Assembly: GCA_937983075.1 (NCBI GenBank)
Contig: CALKAQ010000116.1
Span: 1 to 49,194, forward strand
Length of the DNA stretch: 49,194 nucleotides
Direction of reading: 5' to 3'
From: an uncultured bacterium
GTDB taxonomy: Bacteria > Bacillota > Limnochordia > DTU080 > JAAYLA01
Shown here: one piece after another, positions 48,810 through 49,194 of the stretch
Layout of the letters: every line of letters begins with the position of its first letter
Position numbering within the stretch: position 1 is the stretch's first letter
Made by a program: the position numbers and the translations under genes
The notes under the pieces: model-generated
What the model saw: the letters and a program-made list of their open reading frames with translations, nothing else
Database searches by the model: none
Told to the model about the DNA's origin: nothing

Positions 48810-49040
48810 TTAGCTCGCGCGCGGGCCGTACACTGCCTGGCGGAATTTCGCCAAGTTTTCCTCGATGATTCGCCGTCTCTCTTCCGGACGGTCGCGATAC
48901 TTGCGATACTGCTCGATTTGCGCCATCGCTCGGATGAACGGCACCAAGTATTCTTCCGGATCTGCGAACATGTTCGCCGCCGGCATTCTCCGCAGCTGCG
49001 CAAGCTCGCGCTCTTTTTGGATGAGGTATGCTTCGGTCAT
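48810..49040 (-). CDS. Small helical protein of unknown function
   Basis: A 76-residue protein I do not recognise. It is strongly charged (rich in Arg and Glu), with two probable helices: IQKERELAQLRR (about 7-18) and a long stretch YRKYRDRPEERRRIIEENLA with KFRQAV (about 45-70). MFADPEEYLVPFIRAMAQIE joins them. There is no signal peptide, membrane segment or Cys. The real-gene evidence is good: ATG with AAGGAGAG 6 bases upstream, a strong promoter, and a terminator after the stop. The promoter is overlapped by a perfect palindrome, so it is likely under a dedicated regulator. It is convergent with spoVR. Confidence 0.8.
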   Translation of the reverse strand: MTEAYLIQKERELAQLRRMPAANMFADPEEYLVPFIRAMAQIEQYRKYRDRPEERRRIIEENLAKFRQAVYGPRAS

Positions 49041-49072
49041 CGCAATCTCTCCTTTCTTTTGCCTTCACTGCC

Positions 49073-49101
49073 ATTATACAGCATCGCGGTCCGCGATGCA
49101 A
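49073..49101 (-). promoter_or_regulatory. Sigma-A promoter of the terminal small gene
   Basis: On the minus strand TTGCAT (49096-49101) and a perfect TATAAT (49073-49078) are 17 bp apart. The predicted start is near 49066, about 26 bases before the gene. Confidence 0.86.
49081..49099. promoter_or_regulatory. Palindromic operator candidate inside the promoter
   Basis: A perfect palindrome with 9-base arms (49081-49089 and 49091-49099) around one central base. It fills the spacer between -35 and -10 and overlaps the -35 box. A dimeric repressor bound here would block RNA polymerase. The regulator is not in the window. Confidence 0.62.
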
Positions 49102-49194
49102 CATTTTTTGTCCCGGTAGGGATTATTTTCGTCCCGGAATTTGCATAGCTACCCAAGGACGCAGCAAACGCCTTCGGCAGCTCGGTCGGTGCAG

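Overview
The window is the ribosomal-protein / RNA-polymerase superoperon of a spore-forming Bacillota (Gram-positive, Bacilli-like), probably of moderately high G+C. The evidence is the continuous str-S10-spc-alpha gene order with adk, map, a KOW protein and infA inside it; the ecf-truA-rplM-rpsI tail after rplQ; a zinc-type S14; an L7Ae/YbxF gene between rpoC and rpsL; and the prkA-yhbH-spoVR sporulation-associated trio. Almost every gene from 6.5 kb to 43.8 kb lies on the minus strand, so transcription runs from right to left.

Layout, left to right. 1-6.5 kb is an accessory flank: a LysM membrane protein (+), signal peptidase I (-), a PhnP-like metallo-hydrolase (+), an SDR oxidoreductase (-) and a large RND exporter (+). 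It ends at a strong bidirectional terminator. 6.5-10.8 kb holds rpsI, rplM, truA and a single gene fusing both ATPases and the transmembrane subunit of an ECF transporter. 10.9-26.0 kb is the alpha, spc and S10 clusters (rplQ back to rpsJ). 26.2-30.7 kb is the str operon (tuf1, fusA, rpsG, rpsL, ybxF), with its own promoter behind a strong rpoC terminator. 30.9-38.2 kb is rpoC and rpoB. A 608-base leader or spacer follows in place of the ybxB gene usual in relatives. 38.8-42.5 kb is rplL, rplJ (with L10 leader), rplA, rplK, nusG, secE and rpmG. 42.6-43.8 kb is a second, nearly identical tuf with its own strong promoter. 44.2-48.7 kb is prkA-yhbH-spoVR on the plus strand. The right edge holds a small unknown gene behind a promoter overlapped by a perfect palindrome.

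The core genes build the 30S and 50S subunits, RNA polymerase (alpha, beta, beta'), initiation and elongation factors, the Sec channel and the enzymes that mature proteins and tRNA. Control appears to be by several sigma-A promoters (TTGACA, 17-18 bp, TAGAAT-like) plus structured leaders before rplJ, rplM, rplK, rpsJ, rpoB and tuf2. Translation starts are often GTG or TTG with strong Shine-Dalgarno sequences.

The most unusual items are the EcfA-EcfA'-EcfT triple fusion with a degenerate D-loop in its first ATPase, the palindromic operator on the terminal small gene, the long acidic tail of RpoB, and the rpoB leader with a possible small ORF. I saw no tRNA, rRNA, CRISPR array, insertion sequence or prophage gene. 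The species cannot be named from the sequence alone.
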